A stretch of DNA of 64,000 bases, taken from assembly GCF_014206875.1 (NCBI RefSeq), contig NZ_JACIJO010000004.1, positions 1 to 64,000 on the forward strand. The letters run 5' to 3'. Position 1 is the stretch's first letter, and every line of letters begins with the position of its first letter. Shown piece by piece: positions 1-8,661 of this stretch. Below the pieces are notes generated by a model. The model ran no database searches, was not told the origin of the DNA, and saw only the letters and a program-made list of their open reading frames with translations. This DNA is from Algoriphagus iocasae (GTDB lineage Bacteria; Bacteroidota; Bacteroidia; Cytophagales; Cyclobacteriaceae). The position numbers and the translations under genes were made by a program.

Positions 1-318
1 GCTCAGCTTCACATGTCCAGATTGATGGCGGCAGAACTTGGTGAAGACAAAATCAGAGTGAATGTCGTCAACCCGGATGCGGTGATCGAAAACTCCAACA
101 TCTGGGAAGGTGGATGGGCTGAAAACAGGGCCAAGGCTTACGGAATCGAAGTCAAAGACCTTCCTGCTTACTATGCCAACAGAACCCTGCTCAAGGAAGC
201 TGTCAAAACCTCCGACATCGCAGATGCCGCTTTTGCACTGGTCTCAGGGATGCTCAACAAATCCACCGGAAACATGATCAATGTCGACGGAGGTCTTGCA
301 CCGGCTTTCCCGAGGTAG
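1..318 (+). CDS. rhaEW: RhaEW-type rhamnulose-1-phosphate aldolase/lactaldehyde dehydrogenase, C-terminal end (partial)
   Basis: The frame is open from base 1, so this is the last ~105 codons of a gene that starts outside the window. The visible part is the end of a short-chain dehydrogenase fold: RLMAAELGEDKIRVNVVNPD (end of the active-site helix and following strand) and the closing GNMINVDGGLAPAFPR typical of SDRs. The extended spacing with WEGGW...YYANRTLLKEAV is what I know from the bifunctional Bacteroidota enzyme in which an N-terminal class II aldolase splits L-rhamnulose-1-phosphate and the SDR half oxidises L-lactaldehyde to L-lactate. The aldolase half is not visible, so bifunctionality is inferred from the C-terminal pattern and the neighbours. 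Confidence 0.75.
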   Translation, partial: AQLHMSRLMAAELGEDKIRVNVVNPDAVIENSNIWEGGWAENRAKAYGIEVKDLPAYYANRTLLKEAVKTSDIADAAFALVSGMLNKSTGNMINVDGGLAPAFPR

Positions 319-361
319 AAATAAAGAATGAGTACCCATACCCAACATAACCCAAAATGCT

Positions 362-1396
362 ATGCTTGTAGACAAATCGGAAAGAATCCACACGGATTCG
401 CGGACCCCAAAATATTTGCAAGTAGTGAATTTGATCCTCGATGAAATAGAAAAAGGAAAACTTAACATCGGGGATCGAATTCCCTCAATCAATGAAACAA
501 GTTTTGATTTTCTGCTTTCTCGGGATACCGTAGAAAAAGCATATAATGAGCTCAAAGACCGAGGAATCATCACCTCTGTTAGAGGTAAGGGCTTTTATGT
601 GAGTTCTACGAATGTGGAGAACAAACTCAAAGTCCTTTTGCTTTTCAACAAGCTTAGTTCTTACAAGAAAATCATCTATTACTCTATCATTGAAACCCTC
701 GGGGAAAATGCTACGGTAGATATGCAGATCCATCATTACAATGTGAATTTGTTTGAAGATCTCATCAACCAGAACCTTGGCAAGTACAACTATTATGTCA
801 TTGCTCCGCATTTCTTTGACAAAGAAACACATCCTGTGAGTGGGTATGAACTCTTGAAAAAAATCCCAAAAGACAAACTTCTGATCATGGATAGAGCTGT
901 AAAAGGCCATGAGAATGAATTCCCGGGGATTTATCAGGATTTCGCAAAGGATATTTTTGCGGCACTTGAGTCTGGATTGACTCATTTAAGAAAGTACAAA
1001 AGAATGATTTTGGTATTTCCGAAAGGAGATATGTATCCGGTTGAGATCGTGGATGGTTTCAAGCGTTTCTGCTTCTTCCATGATTTTGAGAATATCATTC
1101 TCGACGGTATTGACGATGAGCCGCTGTATAAAGGAGATTTATTTTTGGTGTTATCCGAATCTGATCTTGTGAACATTGTTAAAAAATCAAGAGAACAATC
1201 TTTGGTCTTAGGTCAGGATGTCGGATTGATTTCCTACAATGAAACTCCTCTGAAAGAAATTTTGGACAAAGGTATTTCAACCATTTCTACTGATTTCATC
1301 CATATGGGACAGTCCATTGCCAATCAGATCTTAGGTAATGAAGATCGGATCCCAATCAAAAACCCATTTAGACTGATCGTCAGAAAATCACTCTAA
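362..1396 (+). CDS. GntR-family transcriptional regulator with periplasmic-binding-like sensor domain (probable rhamnose regulator)
   Basis: 344-residue cytoplasmic DNA-binding regulator. Residues ~15-85 form a GntR winged helix-turn-helix (KYLQVVNLILDEIEKGKL, GDRIPSINE, LSRDTVEKAYNELKDRGII, GKGFYV). The remainder reads as a LacI/PBP-like effector domain (VGLISYNETPLKEILDKGIS, TDFIHMGQSIANQIL near the end). This GntR-LacI hybrid layout is the usual rhamnose regulator of Bacteroidota. It starts 43 bp after the aldolase/dehydrogenase gene and 39 bp before the sugar kinase, so it is probably co-transcribed with its targets; the effector is probably a rhamnose-pathway sugar. ATG start chosen because it gives a complete wHTH. 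Confidence 0.85.
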   Translation: MLVDKSERIHTDSRTPKYLQVVNLILDEIEKGKLNIGDRIPSINETSFDFLLSRDTVEKAYNELKDRGIITSVRGKGFYVSSTNVENKLKVLLLFNKLSSYKKIIYYSIIETLGENATVDMQIHHYNVNLFEDLINQNLGKYNYYVIAPHFFDKETHPVSGYELLKKIPKDKLLIMDRAVKGHENEFPGIYQDFAKDIFAALESGLTHLRKYKRMILVFPKGDMYPVEIVDGFKRFCFFHDFENIILDGIDDEPLYKGDLFLVLSESDLVNIVKKSREQSLVLGQDVGLISYNETPLKEILDKGISTISTDFIHMGQSIANQILGNEDRIPIKNPFRLIVRKSL

Positions 1397-1435
1397 ACTG
1401 ATTAAAAATTAATTATTAATGGTGCTGGAAATTCC

Positions 1436-2776
1436 ATGAGCAAAACACCTGTAACTGCTATTTTCGATATTGGTAAAACCAATAAAAAATTCTTCCTTTT
1501 CGATAAAGACTTAGAAGTAGTCTATCAAACATATCACAGATTGGAGCCGGGAAAAGATGAGGATGGATTCCAGTCAGAGCCCATTGATGAGCTTACTTCC
1601 TGGATGATAGAAACCTTCCAGAGAGCACGTCAAATGGAGGAGTTTGAAATTGAGCGTATCAATTTTACAAGTTATGGTGCGACCCTCGTCCACACGGATG
1701 AAAATGGAAAACCAGTCACCCCTCTTTATGATTACCTGAAGCCATTTCCTGAAGAACTGCTAAACAGATTTTATGAAGAACAAGGAGGAAAAATGGCTTT
1801 TTGCACTGCAACAGCATCACCGCCTTTGGCGATGTTAAATTCTGGACTTCAGCTATATTTTCTGAAGTATGTTAAGCCTGAGCAGTTTAAAAAAATAAAG
1901 CATACATTTCATTTACCTCAATACTTAAGCTCAGTTTTCACTGGAAGATTTGTCTCTGATTTCACCAGCATCGGTTGTCATACCGGTCTTTGGGATTTTC
2001 AAAAACAAGACTATCATAAATGGTTAAAGGAAAATGAAGTGCTGGACTTATTACTTCCTGCAATGCCAAGCTCCTCCATTTTCAAAACAAAACCTGAGTT
2101 CGGGGGAATTCCTTCCGGAATTGGCGTCCATGATTCTTCATCAGCCCTTCTTCCCTATCTCAAAAAAGAAAATGAACCATTCATGCTTTTGTCCACGGGC
2201 ACCTGGGCCATCAGCATCAATCCATTTAATAAATCTGCACTCACCGAATCCGAATTAAACAAAGATTGCCTTCAGTTTATAGGCATCACCGGAGACCCCA
2301 TAAAAATTAGCCGCTTATTTATCGGTGAGGAGCACAAATATCAGGTGGAGAAAATGTATGATTTCTTCCAAAAACCGATGGGAACTTATAAGAAATTGGC
2401 TTTTGAGGAAGATAGGTTCGAAAAAGTGAAATCAAAACCGGATCGAATAAGGTTTCATTACTTAAAGCCGGAATCTTATGGTTTAACTCAGGCTGAGGAG
2501 ATGAACTTTGAGCAGTTTGATGATTTTGAAGACGCTTATTACAGCTTTATCCATTCATTGACCAACCTGCAGATTGCAGCACTCAAACTCGTTTGGGCAG
2601 ATTCTTCGGTGAATAGAATGTTTATTGACGGCGGATTTAATGCCAACGAAATCTTTGTAGGAATGCTCCGAAAGAAATTACCGGAATTGGAGATTCTTAC
2701 CAGTGATTTTGCCTTGGGCACAGCATTAGGTGCCGCCTTGCTTGTTCAACAAGATTTTAAACCACCGGTAATTTAA
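1436..2776 (+). CDS. FGGY-family carbohydrate kinase (probable rhamnulokinase)
   Basis: 446-residue cytoplasmic sugar kinase of the ASKHA superfamily. The N-terminus has the phosphate-1 loop (AIFDIGKTNKKFFLFD, residues 8-23); the C-terminal half has the second nucleotide motif (LLSTGTWAISIN) and the adenosine motif (FIDGGFNANEIFVGMLRKKL), followed by a small-residue-rich last helix. It lies between the rhamnose regulator and lutABC, in the same direction, so phosphorylation of L-rhamnulose is the best guess. Related FGGY enzymes act on fuculose or xylulose and sequence reading alone cannot exclude those. Length is somewhat shorter than typical RhaB. Confidence 0.82.
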   Translation: MSKTPVTAIFDIGKTNKKFFLFDKDLEVVYQTYHRLEPGKDEDGFQSEPIDELTSWMIETFQRARQMEEFEIERINFTSYGATLVHTDENGKPVTPLYDYLKPFPEELLNRFYEEQGGKMAFCTATASPPLAMLNSGLQLYFLKYVKPEQFKKIKHTFHLPQYLSSVFTGRFVSDFTSIGCHTGLWDFQKQDYHKWLKENEVLDLLLPAMPSSSIFKTKPEFGGIPSGIGVHDSSSALLPYLKKENEPFMLLSTGTWAISINPFNKSALTESELNKDCLQFIGITGDPIKISRLFIGEEHKYQVEKMYDFFQKPMGTYKKLAFEEDRFEKVKSKPDRIRFHYLKPESYGLTQAEEMNFEQFDDFEDAYYSFIHSLTNLQIAALKLVWADSSVNRMFIDGGFNANEIFVGMLRKKLPELEILTSDFALGTALGAALLVQQDFKPPVI

Positions 2777-2857
2777 TTTCAAGGAGAGGCTCAAAAGTCT
2801 TTAAATTCGTCCTTGCATTTAATCAGACCTTATTACTTGGTTCAACCCCGATCAACT

Positions 2858-3601
2858 ATGGAAGTCGCGCTTTTTATCCCCTGTTATATTGACCAATTTT
2901 ATCCAGATGTGGCAAAAGCTACCTTAGAATTGCTCGAAAAACTGGGCTGTAAAGTGAGCTATCCGATGGATCAAACCTGCTGTGGTCAGCCTATGGCCAA
3001 TTCAGGTTTTGAACGGGATACCGATGGTACCACAAGGCAGTTTATCGAAACGTTTAAAGACTTTGATTACATCGTGGCTCCTTCCGGAAGCTGTGTTTTG
3101 CATATCAAAGAACACCAGCCTTCTCTTTCAGACATGGATGAAACTCAGAAAAAGGTTCAGTCTAAAGTATTTGAGCTCAGCGAATTTCTCACTGACATTC
3201 TGAAAGTAGGAACAATAGAAGGATCATTCCCCCATAAAATCGGATTTCATTCTTCTTGCCACGGGCAAAGAGGCCTTAGGCTTAGCTCCTCATCCGAACT
3301 CAATGAAGCGCCATTCAGTAAAGCCAAAGAACTTTTTGCAGGAATCAAAGACCTGGAGTTAGTGGAACTGACAAGAAAAGACGAGTGCTGTGGATTCGGA
3401 GGAACCTTTGCGGTTTCTGAAGAAGCCCTTTCTGTACAAATGGGGAAAGACCGGCTTTCGGATCATTTAGCACATCAGGTAGAAATCATCTGTGGTGGGG
3501 ACACCTCCTGTTTGATGCACTTGCAAGGCATCGCCGAAAGAAATAACAAACCTGTCAAGTTTATGCATTTGGCAGAAATCCTAAACCAAGCCATCTCATG
3601 A
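2858..3601 (+). CDS. lutA: L-lactate dehydrogenase complex protein LutA, (Fe-S)-binding
   Basis: Subunit of the LutABC L-lactate oxidation complex. Two cysteine-rich CCG domains are visible: IPCYIDQFYP with QTCCGQPMANSG near the N-terminus and SSCHGQRG with DECCGFGGTF in the second half, the ligand set of the LutA/GlpC/HdrB-type domain. ATG at 2858 starts MEVALFIPCY directly, as in family members; a TTG at 2813 would add 15 residues and is less likely. The last four bases overlap the lutB start (ATGA), so translation is coupled. It follows the rhamnose kinase by 81 bp, placing lactate oxidation in the rhamnose operon. Confidence 0.93.
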   Translation: MEVALFIPCYIDQFYPDVAKATLELLEKLGCKVSYPMDQTCCGQPMANSGFERDTDGTTRQFIETFKDFDYIVAPSGSCVLHIKEHQPSLSDMDETQKKVQSKVFELSEFLTDILKVGTIEGSFPHKIGFHSSCHGQRGLRLSSSSELNEAPFSKAKELFAGIKDLELVELTRKDECCGFGGTFAVSEEALSVQMGKDRLSDHLAHQVEIICGGDTSCLMHLQGIAERNNKPVKFMHLAEILNQAIS

Positions 3602-4956
3602 GCCATCCAAGTCAAGCAGCAAATTTCCTGAAGGACGAAAAAAGGGCACATTGGCATGATGAAACCCTTTGGTTTGTCAGAGAAAAAAGAGACATCGCCA
3701 GTAAAAATATTCCCGAATGGGAAGAACTCCGAAGACTGGCATCAGGAATCAAAGATCATGTGCTGACAAAACTCGACTATTATTTAGAAGAGCTGGAAAA
3801 GAAAGCTTCCGAAAATGGCATCAAAGTCCATTGGGCAAAAGATGCTGAAGAGCATAATGAAATCGTCCTGAGCATTTTGAAAGAGAAAAAATGCAAAGCG
3901 ATTGTCAAAAGTAAATCCATCCTCACCGAGGAATGTCATCTCAATCCCTTCCTGGAAAAACATGGAGTGGAAGTTGTCGACACCGATCTTGGAGAGCGAA
4001 TTGTCCAGTTTTTAAAGCAGCCACCAAGTCATATTGTGTTGCCGGCAATTCATTTGAAGAAAGGAGATATTTCAGAAATCTTCCATGAAAAACTTCAAAC
4101 TGAAAAAGGAAACGAAGACCCTGTTTACCTTACCCATGCAGCCAGAAAGCATCTTAGAGATAAATTTATGGCGGCTAAAGTGGCAATTACAGGAGTCAAC
4201 TTTGCCATTCCTGAGACAGGCGAATTTGTAGTTTGTACCAATGAAGGAAATGCGGATATGGGCGTTCATCTTGCCGATGTCCACATTGCTTGCATGGGAA
4301 TTGAGAAAATCATTCCGAGACGGGCTGATTTGGGAATATTCCTTAGGCTTCTGGCCAGATCAGCGACAGGGCAGTCGATCACCAATTACAACTCGCATTT
4401 CAGAAGTCCTGCCCCGGGCAAAGAGATTCATCTGATCTTGGTAGACAATGGCAGAACCAAGCAACTGAAGCGGGAGAAATTCAGAAATTCATTAAAATGT
4501 ATCCGATGCGGTGCTTGTATGAATACCTGCCCGATTTATCGAAGAAGTGGCGGTTATAGCTATGGCAGCACCGTACCAGGACCTATTGGCTCCATACTTT
4601 CTCCTGGAATTGATGTCAAAAAATACAGCACATTGCCATTTGCCTCCACCTTATGCGGAAGCTGCTCGGATGTTTGCCCAGTGAAAATCAACATTCACGA
4701 GCAACTCTATGAATGGCGCCAGGAAATCACCAAAGCGCAAGGTTGGTCCGCAAAAGGAATGTCCATGAAAATGGCCAATGGGATTTTCACCAGTCCGCTT
4801 GCTTATAAAATCTCGGGGAAATTGCTTCGGGCAAGTCTAAAAAACCTACCCAAATCAGTGATTTATAATCCATTGAACGCCTGGGGCAAAAACCGGGATT
4901 TACCTGAAGTTCCTAAGGAATCATTCAAAGAATGGTATTTAAAAAACAGATCATGA
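3598..4956 (+). CDS. lutB: L-lactate dehydrogenase complex protein LutB, LUD domain plus two 4Fe-4S motifs
   Basis: 452 residues. The N-terminal ~300 residues are a LUD domain (KAIVKSKSILTEECHLN, TGVNFAIPETGEFVVCTNEG). Then come two ferredoxin-like clusters, CIRCGACMNTCP (C301, C304, C307, C311) and CGSCSDVCPV (C353, C356, C360). A hydrophobic C-terminal tail follows. In Bacillus the LutABC proteins are together needed to oxidise L-lactate to pyruvate; the electron acceptor is not known from sequence. Both gene ends overlap neighbours in ATGA arrangements, so lutABC behaves as one translationally coupled unit. Nothing appears broken. Confidence 0.95.
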   Translation: MSHPSQAANFLKDEKRAHWHDETLWFVREKRDIASKNIPEWEELRRLASGIKDHVLTKLDYYLEELEKKASENGIKVHWAKDAEEHNEIVLSILKEKKCKAIVKSKSILTEECHLNPFLEKHGVEVVDTDLGERIVQFLKQPPSHIVLPAIHLKKGDISEIFHEKLQTEKGNEDPVYLTHAARKHLRDKFMAAKVAITGVNFAIPETGEFVVCTNEGNADMGVHLADVHIACMGIEKIIPRRADLGIFLRLLARSATGQSITNYNSHFRSPAPGKEIHLILVDNGRTKQLKREKFRNSLKCIRCGACMNTCPIYRRSGGYSYGSTVPGPIGSILSPGIDVKKYSTLPFASTLCGSCSDVCPVKINIHEQLYEWRQEITKAQGWSAKGMSMKMANGIFTSPLAYKISGKLLRASLKNLPKSVIYNPLNAWGKNRDLPEVPKESFKEWYLKNRS

Positions 4957-5513
4957 GCAGCAGAGAATCCATACTTTCCAGCATCAAAGAGTTGAACCAG
5001 CAGGAGAAAGCTCTTCCAGATCTGCCAAAATTTGATTCCGCTCAGGATCTTGTTGGCACGTTTGAGCAATCTCTTCAAAATAATAAAGGAAGCATTATTT
5101 CGGAGCTAGAACTGACCGACTTGGTCAATTCTGGTGCTTACCCAAAAGTTTATTCTGGATCAAAACTGATTCCTGATTTAAAAACTTTTGAGTTACCTGA
5201 GAAAGCAACAGACCTAAACGATCTGGATCTGGCGATTATTGATGGGCAACTTGGAGTTTCCGAAAATGCAGCGATTTGGCTCGAAGATGAAAATCTAGGC
5301 TTGAGAGCAGTTCCATTTATCACCCAGCATTTGGTGATTGTTTTAGAGAAATCAAAAATCGTCGGAAACATGCACGATGCTTATTCTTTGATCGGATTAC
5401 ATCATTCAGGATTCGGAGTATTTATCGCTGGTCCATCTAAAACTGCCGATATCGAGCAATCTTTGGTAATCGGTGCACATGGTGCAAAAAGTCTGCGGGT
5501 AGTTTTGGTTTAA
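4953..5513 (+). CDS. lutC: Lactate utilization protein LutC (LUD domain)
   Basis: 186-residue LUD-domain protein and third member of the lactate oxidation complex. Recognisable features are GQLGVSENAAIWLEDE, FITQHLVIVLEKSKIVGNM and the C-terminal GPSKTADIEQSLVIGAHGAK block, which is diagnostic for LutC. I chose ATG 4953, which overlaps the lutB stop as ATGA, rather than the upstream ATG at 4932 inside lutB. The gene ends only two bases before the stop codon of the convergent AlkB-like gene and I see no hairpin there, so transcription of the rha-lut operon may continue antisense into it. Confidence 0.93.
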   Translation: MSSRESILSSIKELNQQEKALPDLPKFDSAQDLVGTFEQSLQNNKGSIISELELTDLVNSGAYPKVYSGSKLIPDLKTFELPEKATDLNDLDLAIIDGQLGVSENAAIWLEDENLGLRAVPFITQHLVIVLEKSKIVGNMHDAYSLIGLHHSGFGVFIAGPSKTADIEQSLVIGAHGAKSLRVVLV

Positions 5514-5515
5514 TC

Positions 5516-6130
5516 TCAACTATTCCCGACAATCGTCCGAAAAGTCAGATTGATCCTAGGCTGATGGATCAATTTGGTGGGAGGTAATCGGTGAAGCCAG
5601 TTGCTTTGAGTTTCATCCTTCATCACCAACAAACTTCCATGCTCTAAAATCATTTCCACCTTTTCCTTGGTGTCTTTATGCTTGAAAGCAAATTTCCTTT
5701 CAGCACCAAAGCTCAATGATCCAATAGCACCGTTTTTCTTAAGGTCTTTTTCCCCATCACTATGCCAAGCCATACCTTCACTTCCGTCATGGTAAAGATT
5801 GAGTAAGCATGAATTGAATGTCTCCCCACTCGCTTTTTCCACCATTTGCTTTAGCTCCAATAATTCCTTGGTCCAAGGCAATGCTTTTTTTGTGATGTTG
5901 GAATAGGTGTATTCAAAAGATGTTTCTGCATACCAAGCAACCTTCCTTTTGGTAATGATTTTCTTTCCGAAAATTACGGCTTCGTCATTTTTCCATTCAA
6001 TGTCATGAAATAAAACTTTGAGATATTCATCAGCCTTTTCCTGACTCATCAATTTCCCATAATAATTAACCGTTCCCCCTTCAGGAAGTAGGTTTTTTTT
6101 CGAATCAAAATCTAAATCAAATAAGCCCAT
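5516..6130 (-). CDS. AlkB-like 2-oxoglutarate/Fe(II) dioxygenase (DNA/RNA alkylation repair)
   Basis: 204-residue ALKBH2/3-like oxygenase. The iron ligands are visible as H123-x-D125 (AWHSDGEKD) and H180 (NWLHRLPPT). The 2-oxoglutarate-binding arginines lie in PRINLTFRTI, and NLYHDGSEGMAWHSD is the characteristic nucleotide-recognition strand. The family oxidatively removes methyl groups from damaged bases such as 1-methyladenine. The ATG at 6130 (MGLFDLDF) is preferred: an upstream ATG at 6190 would begin inside the terminator hairpin of the preceding VOC gene. The 3' end abuts lutC tail to tail. Confidence 0.88.
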   Translation of the reverse strand: MGLFDLDFDSKKNLLPEGGTVNYYGKLMSQEKADEYLKVLFHDIEWKNDEAVIFGKKIITKRKVAWYAETSFEYTYSNITKKALPWTKELLELKQMVEKASGETFNSCLLNLYHDGSEGMAWHSDGEKDLKKNGAIGSLSFGAERKFAFKHKDTKEKVEMILEHGSLLVMKDETQSNWLHRLPPTKLIHQPRINLTFRTIVGNS

Positions 6131-6174
6131 GAATTCGGCTGATTTTTCAATGGTGGTAACTAATAGGCATAAAA

Positions 6175-6203
6175 TAGCCCCTAAAAGCATGCTTCCGGGG
6201 CTA
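6175..6203 (-). terminator. Rho-independent terminator after the VOC gene
   Basis: Inverted arms TAGCCCC and GGGGCTA enclose a short loop. On the minus strand the stem lies just after the VOC stop codon and is followed by TTTTA. It separates the VOC gene from the AlkB-like gene and argues against the longer AlkB start. Confidence 0.6.
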
Positions 6204-6211
6204 AAAGAAAT

Positions 6212-6592
6212 TTATTTCATGGAGTGTACAGCGATTCTATTCCCTTCAGAATCCAAAAACACTCCCATGTAACCAATGTCCGGAGCAATCAATCTTTTGG
6301 AAAATTGAACGGTGCCTCCAGCTTTTTCGACTTTATCCAACTCGATACTGCAATCCTCTGAAGAAAAGTAAATCAATGGCCCCGCCAAATTGCTGGTGGC
6401 GTAAAAATCTTTGTGATACACCAAGCTTCCTCCCGCTCCTTTTTCATTATCTTCCCATGGAAACCAAGCCATCTGAAAATCTCCCATGACTTGCTTATTC
6501 AATTTGCAATCGAATACTTCTTCATAAAAAGAAATGGCTCTATCCATTTCTGAGACTGGGATCTCAAACCAGCCAACGGTTACATTTTTCAT
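6212..6592 (-). CDS. VOC (glyoxalase/bleomycin-resistance) superfamily protein
   Basis: 126-residue single-module VOC protein. It starts MKNVTVGWFEIPVSEMDRAISFYEEVF, the classic first beta-alpha-beta unit, and ends with DIGYMGVFLDSEGNRIAVHS, the metal-facing second unit. Likely a dimeric cytoplasmic protein; the substrate cannot be read from sequence. It matches the predicted-lactoylglutathione-lyase type common in Bacteroidota. It is followed by its own hairpin terminator and is probably monocistronic. Confidence 0.85.
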   Translation of the reverse strand: MKNVTVGWFEIPVSEMDRAISFYEEVFDCKLNKQVMGDFQMAWFPWEDNEKGAGGSLVYHKDFYATSNLAGPLIYFSSEDCSIELDKVEKAGGTVQFSKRLIAPDIGYMGVFLDSEGNRIAVHSMK

Positions 6593-6620
6593 TCAGATTA
6601 AGTTTAATAGTTTAAATAAA

Positions 6621-7664
6621 TTAGACTCGGGTCAATTTAATCGGATAGGTTTTTCCTGCATTCCACTGACACACATAAATATTCTCATCTTGATCTATAC
6701 ATACATCATGACAATGTTTGAAGATTGGTTGGTCCTGAACCATCAGTTGTAATTTTCCATCACGATATTCCGGAGCAGTTCCTCCTGGATTAGAAACGAC
6801 CTGATTATTTTTATCCAAAATCGTCACAAAACCAGAGTCAGGTGTTTGCTCTAAATACCTCAATCTCGACCAGCAAACTCCTGCGTAAAGGTTATCACCA
6901 TGAATAACCGGTCTACAAACAAAGGCACCTGGCAGGAAGATCGTTTCCAGATATTCCCCATCCAGAGTGAATCTTTTGAAAGAATTATGTCCTCTTGAGG
7001 TGCAAAGTAGCGTTGCGTCTTTTCCTCCTCTTTGATCTACTGTGATTCCATGGGCAGTACTGAACTGAGAATCATCAGATCCCGGACCTCCAAATTTTCT
7101 TTTAAAAATCCCATCCTTATCGTATTGCAGAAAATATTGGGAACCGTAGCCATCAGCGATATACAGATCACCGTTTGGTCCGATGGTAGTTTCTGTAGGA
7201 ACCCAATTCATTTTATCGGTGTAAATCCCCTCTTGTTTAGGAGAAACAATCTCACTTACCACTACCCCATCTAATGTAGTTTTGACTACTCTTCCTCCAT
7301 TGTCACAGATCCATAAGTATTCTGCATCTCCCTCATCCACTAGCGTAAGACCATGAGCCCGGTCTAAACCTAAGGTCCAGGTTTTTAAAAGTTTTCCTGA
7401 TTGATCATAAACTATCACATTATTTTTAGCCTCATCGGTCAGCATGATCATTCTACCTTTTCGATCCATAACCATTTCATGGCAGTTTACAACAGGAACT
7501 TTCTCAGGGTCTAGCATGCCCCATTTTGCATCTACTTTGTATTGAAAATCACCATGTCCGATAATTTCCTCTGTATTGAATCCGAATGTAAAAGATGGTG
7601 CTATACTCATGGCTAATCCTGCGAGGGAGGTTTGTTTGACAAAGTCTCTTCGACTTGCTTTCAT
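6621..7664 (-). CDS. Tat-exported NHL-repeat/six-bladed beta-propeller protein
   Basis: 347 residues. The N-terminus MKASRRDFVKQTSLAGLAMS has a twin-arginine motif (S-R-R-D-F) and a hydrophobic stretch ending near FTFG, so export in folded form is likely. The mature part contains NHL-type blades (GPNGDLYIADGYGSQYFLQYDKDG, HGITVDQRGGKDATLLCTSRG, CHDVCIDQDENIYVCQW). The ATG at 7664 is preferred over one 17 codons upstream because it places RR near the start. It is divergent from the secreted TIM-barrel gene at 7753 with an 88-bp shared region. Function unknown; propellers of this kind bind carbohydrates or act as lyases/lactonases. Confidence 0.8.
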   Translation of the reverse strand: MKASRRDFVKQTSLAGLAMSIAPSFTFGFNTEEIIGHGDFQYKVDAKWGMLDPEKVPVVNCHEMVMDRKGRMIMLTDEAKNNVIVYDQSGKLLKTWTLGLDRAHGLTLVDEGDAEYLWICDNGGRVVKTTLDGVVVSEIVSPKQEGIYTDKMNWVPTETTIGPNGDLYIADGYGSQYFLQYDKDGIFKRKFGGPGSDDSQFSTAHGITVDQRGGKDATLLCTSRGHNSFKRFTLDGEYLETIFLPGAFVCRPVIHGDNLYAGVCWSRLRYLEQTPDSGFVTILDKNNQVVSNPGGTAPEYRDGKLQLMVQDQPIFKHCHDVCIDQDENIYVCQWNAGKTYPIKLTRV

Positions 7665-7752
7665 AAATTCTGGGTTATTATTTAAATGTGCGATTCCAGC
7701 TAAAAAGCTGAACAATCTTTGTAATTTACAAGAAACAAAACATTAAACCCAG

Positions 7753-8595
7753 ATGAAAAAACAGTTTTACACCCTGCTCATTTTAATTTTAATAGCAACT
7801 CCAATTTCATCTTCTTTTTCCCAGGAAATTGCACTTCAGCTTTATTCCCTTCGGAATGAAATGAAAATAGATCCCGTAAAATACCATCAGGTAATCGCTG
7901 ACTGGGGCATCAAAAACCTGGAAGGCGGAGGCAATTATGGTATGAGCGACTTGGAGTATGAGAAATTATTATCAGACAATGGGTTACAGTTTGTTGGTGT
8001 AGGCGCGGACTATAACCAACTGACAAAATCCCTGACTCCCATCATTCAAGAGGCCAAAAGGTTTGGCGCGAAATACGTCACCTGCTATTGGATTCCTCAT
8101 GCAGATGGTCCAATTTCTTTGGATGAAATAAAAGTGGCCACTGCACTTTTCAACCAAACTGGAAAAGAATTGAAGAAAGAGGGAATTACATTTCTCTATC
8201 ATCCACATGGCTATGAATTTGCCCCAAATCCCGAAGGAAAAGGAGTGGTTTTCGATTACATGCTGAAAAACGCAAAAGACTTTGCCTTTAATCTGGATGT
8301 TTTTTGGATAAAAATGGGCGGTGGAGATCCACTTCAAATCATGAAAAAGAACAAAGGAAAATTCCCGATGCTTCATTTAAAGGATCGATTAATCGGAACT
8401 GAAAATACCAAGGATGGTCATGGGGATGTTGAATCCAATGTGGTATTAGGAACCGGAGATGTAGACATCGCTGCGATCATCAAAGAAGCTAAAAAACAGG
8501 GAACTGAATACCTCACCATAGAAGATGAAAGTTCAAGATCAGTGAGTCAAATCCCTCAAAGCATCACCTTTATTAAAAGAGAATTAGCGAAGTAA
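7753..8595 (+). CDS. Secreted sugar phosphate isomerase/epimerase-like TIM barrel
   Basis: 280 residues with a Sec signal peptide (MKKQFYTLLILILIATPISSSFSQ, cleavage after SFSQ) and then an AP-endonuclease-2/xylose-isomerase-like barrel: IALQLYSLRNEMK, VTCYWIPHADGP, FLYHPHGYEF, FNLDVFWIKMGGGDP, MLHLKDR and EYLTIEDESS, which carry the metal-binding Glu/His/Asp positions. The family isomerises or epimerises sugars, or acts on 3-keto sugars. Export of such an enzyme suggests a periplasmic substrate. Neighbouring exported carbohydrate-type proteins fit this. One of three such barrels in the window. Confidence 0.82.
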   Translation: MKKQFYTLLILILIATPISSSFSQEIALQLYSLRNEMKIDPVKYHQVIADWGIKNLEGGGNYGMSDLEYEKLLSDNGLQFVGVGADYNQLTKSLTPIIQEAKRFGAKYVTCYWIPHADGPISLDEIKVATALFNQTGKELKKEGITFLYHPHGYEFAPNPEGKGVVFDYMLKNAKDFAFNLDVFWIKMGGGDPLQIMKKNKGKFPMLHLKDRLIGTENTKDGHGDVESNVVLGTGDVDIAAIIKEAKKQGTEYLTIEDESSRSVSQIPQSITFIKRELAK

Positions 8596-8661
8596 AAATC
8601 TTCCGCTGATCAGTCTAAGCAAAATTTGAATTAGATTGCTATCCTAAAAATTAAAACACAC

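Noticed and set aside
485..985. 166-codon frame antisense to the GntR regulator
   Set aside because: Opposite frame has clear wHTH and sensor domain; this one has no family features.
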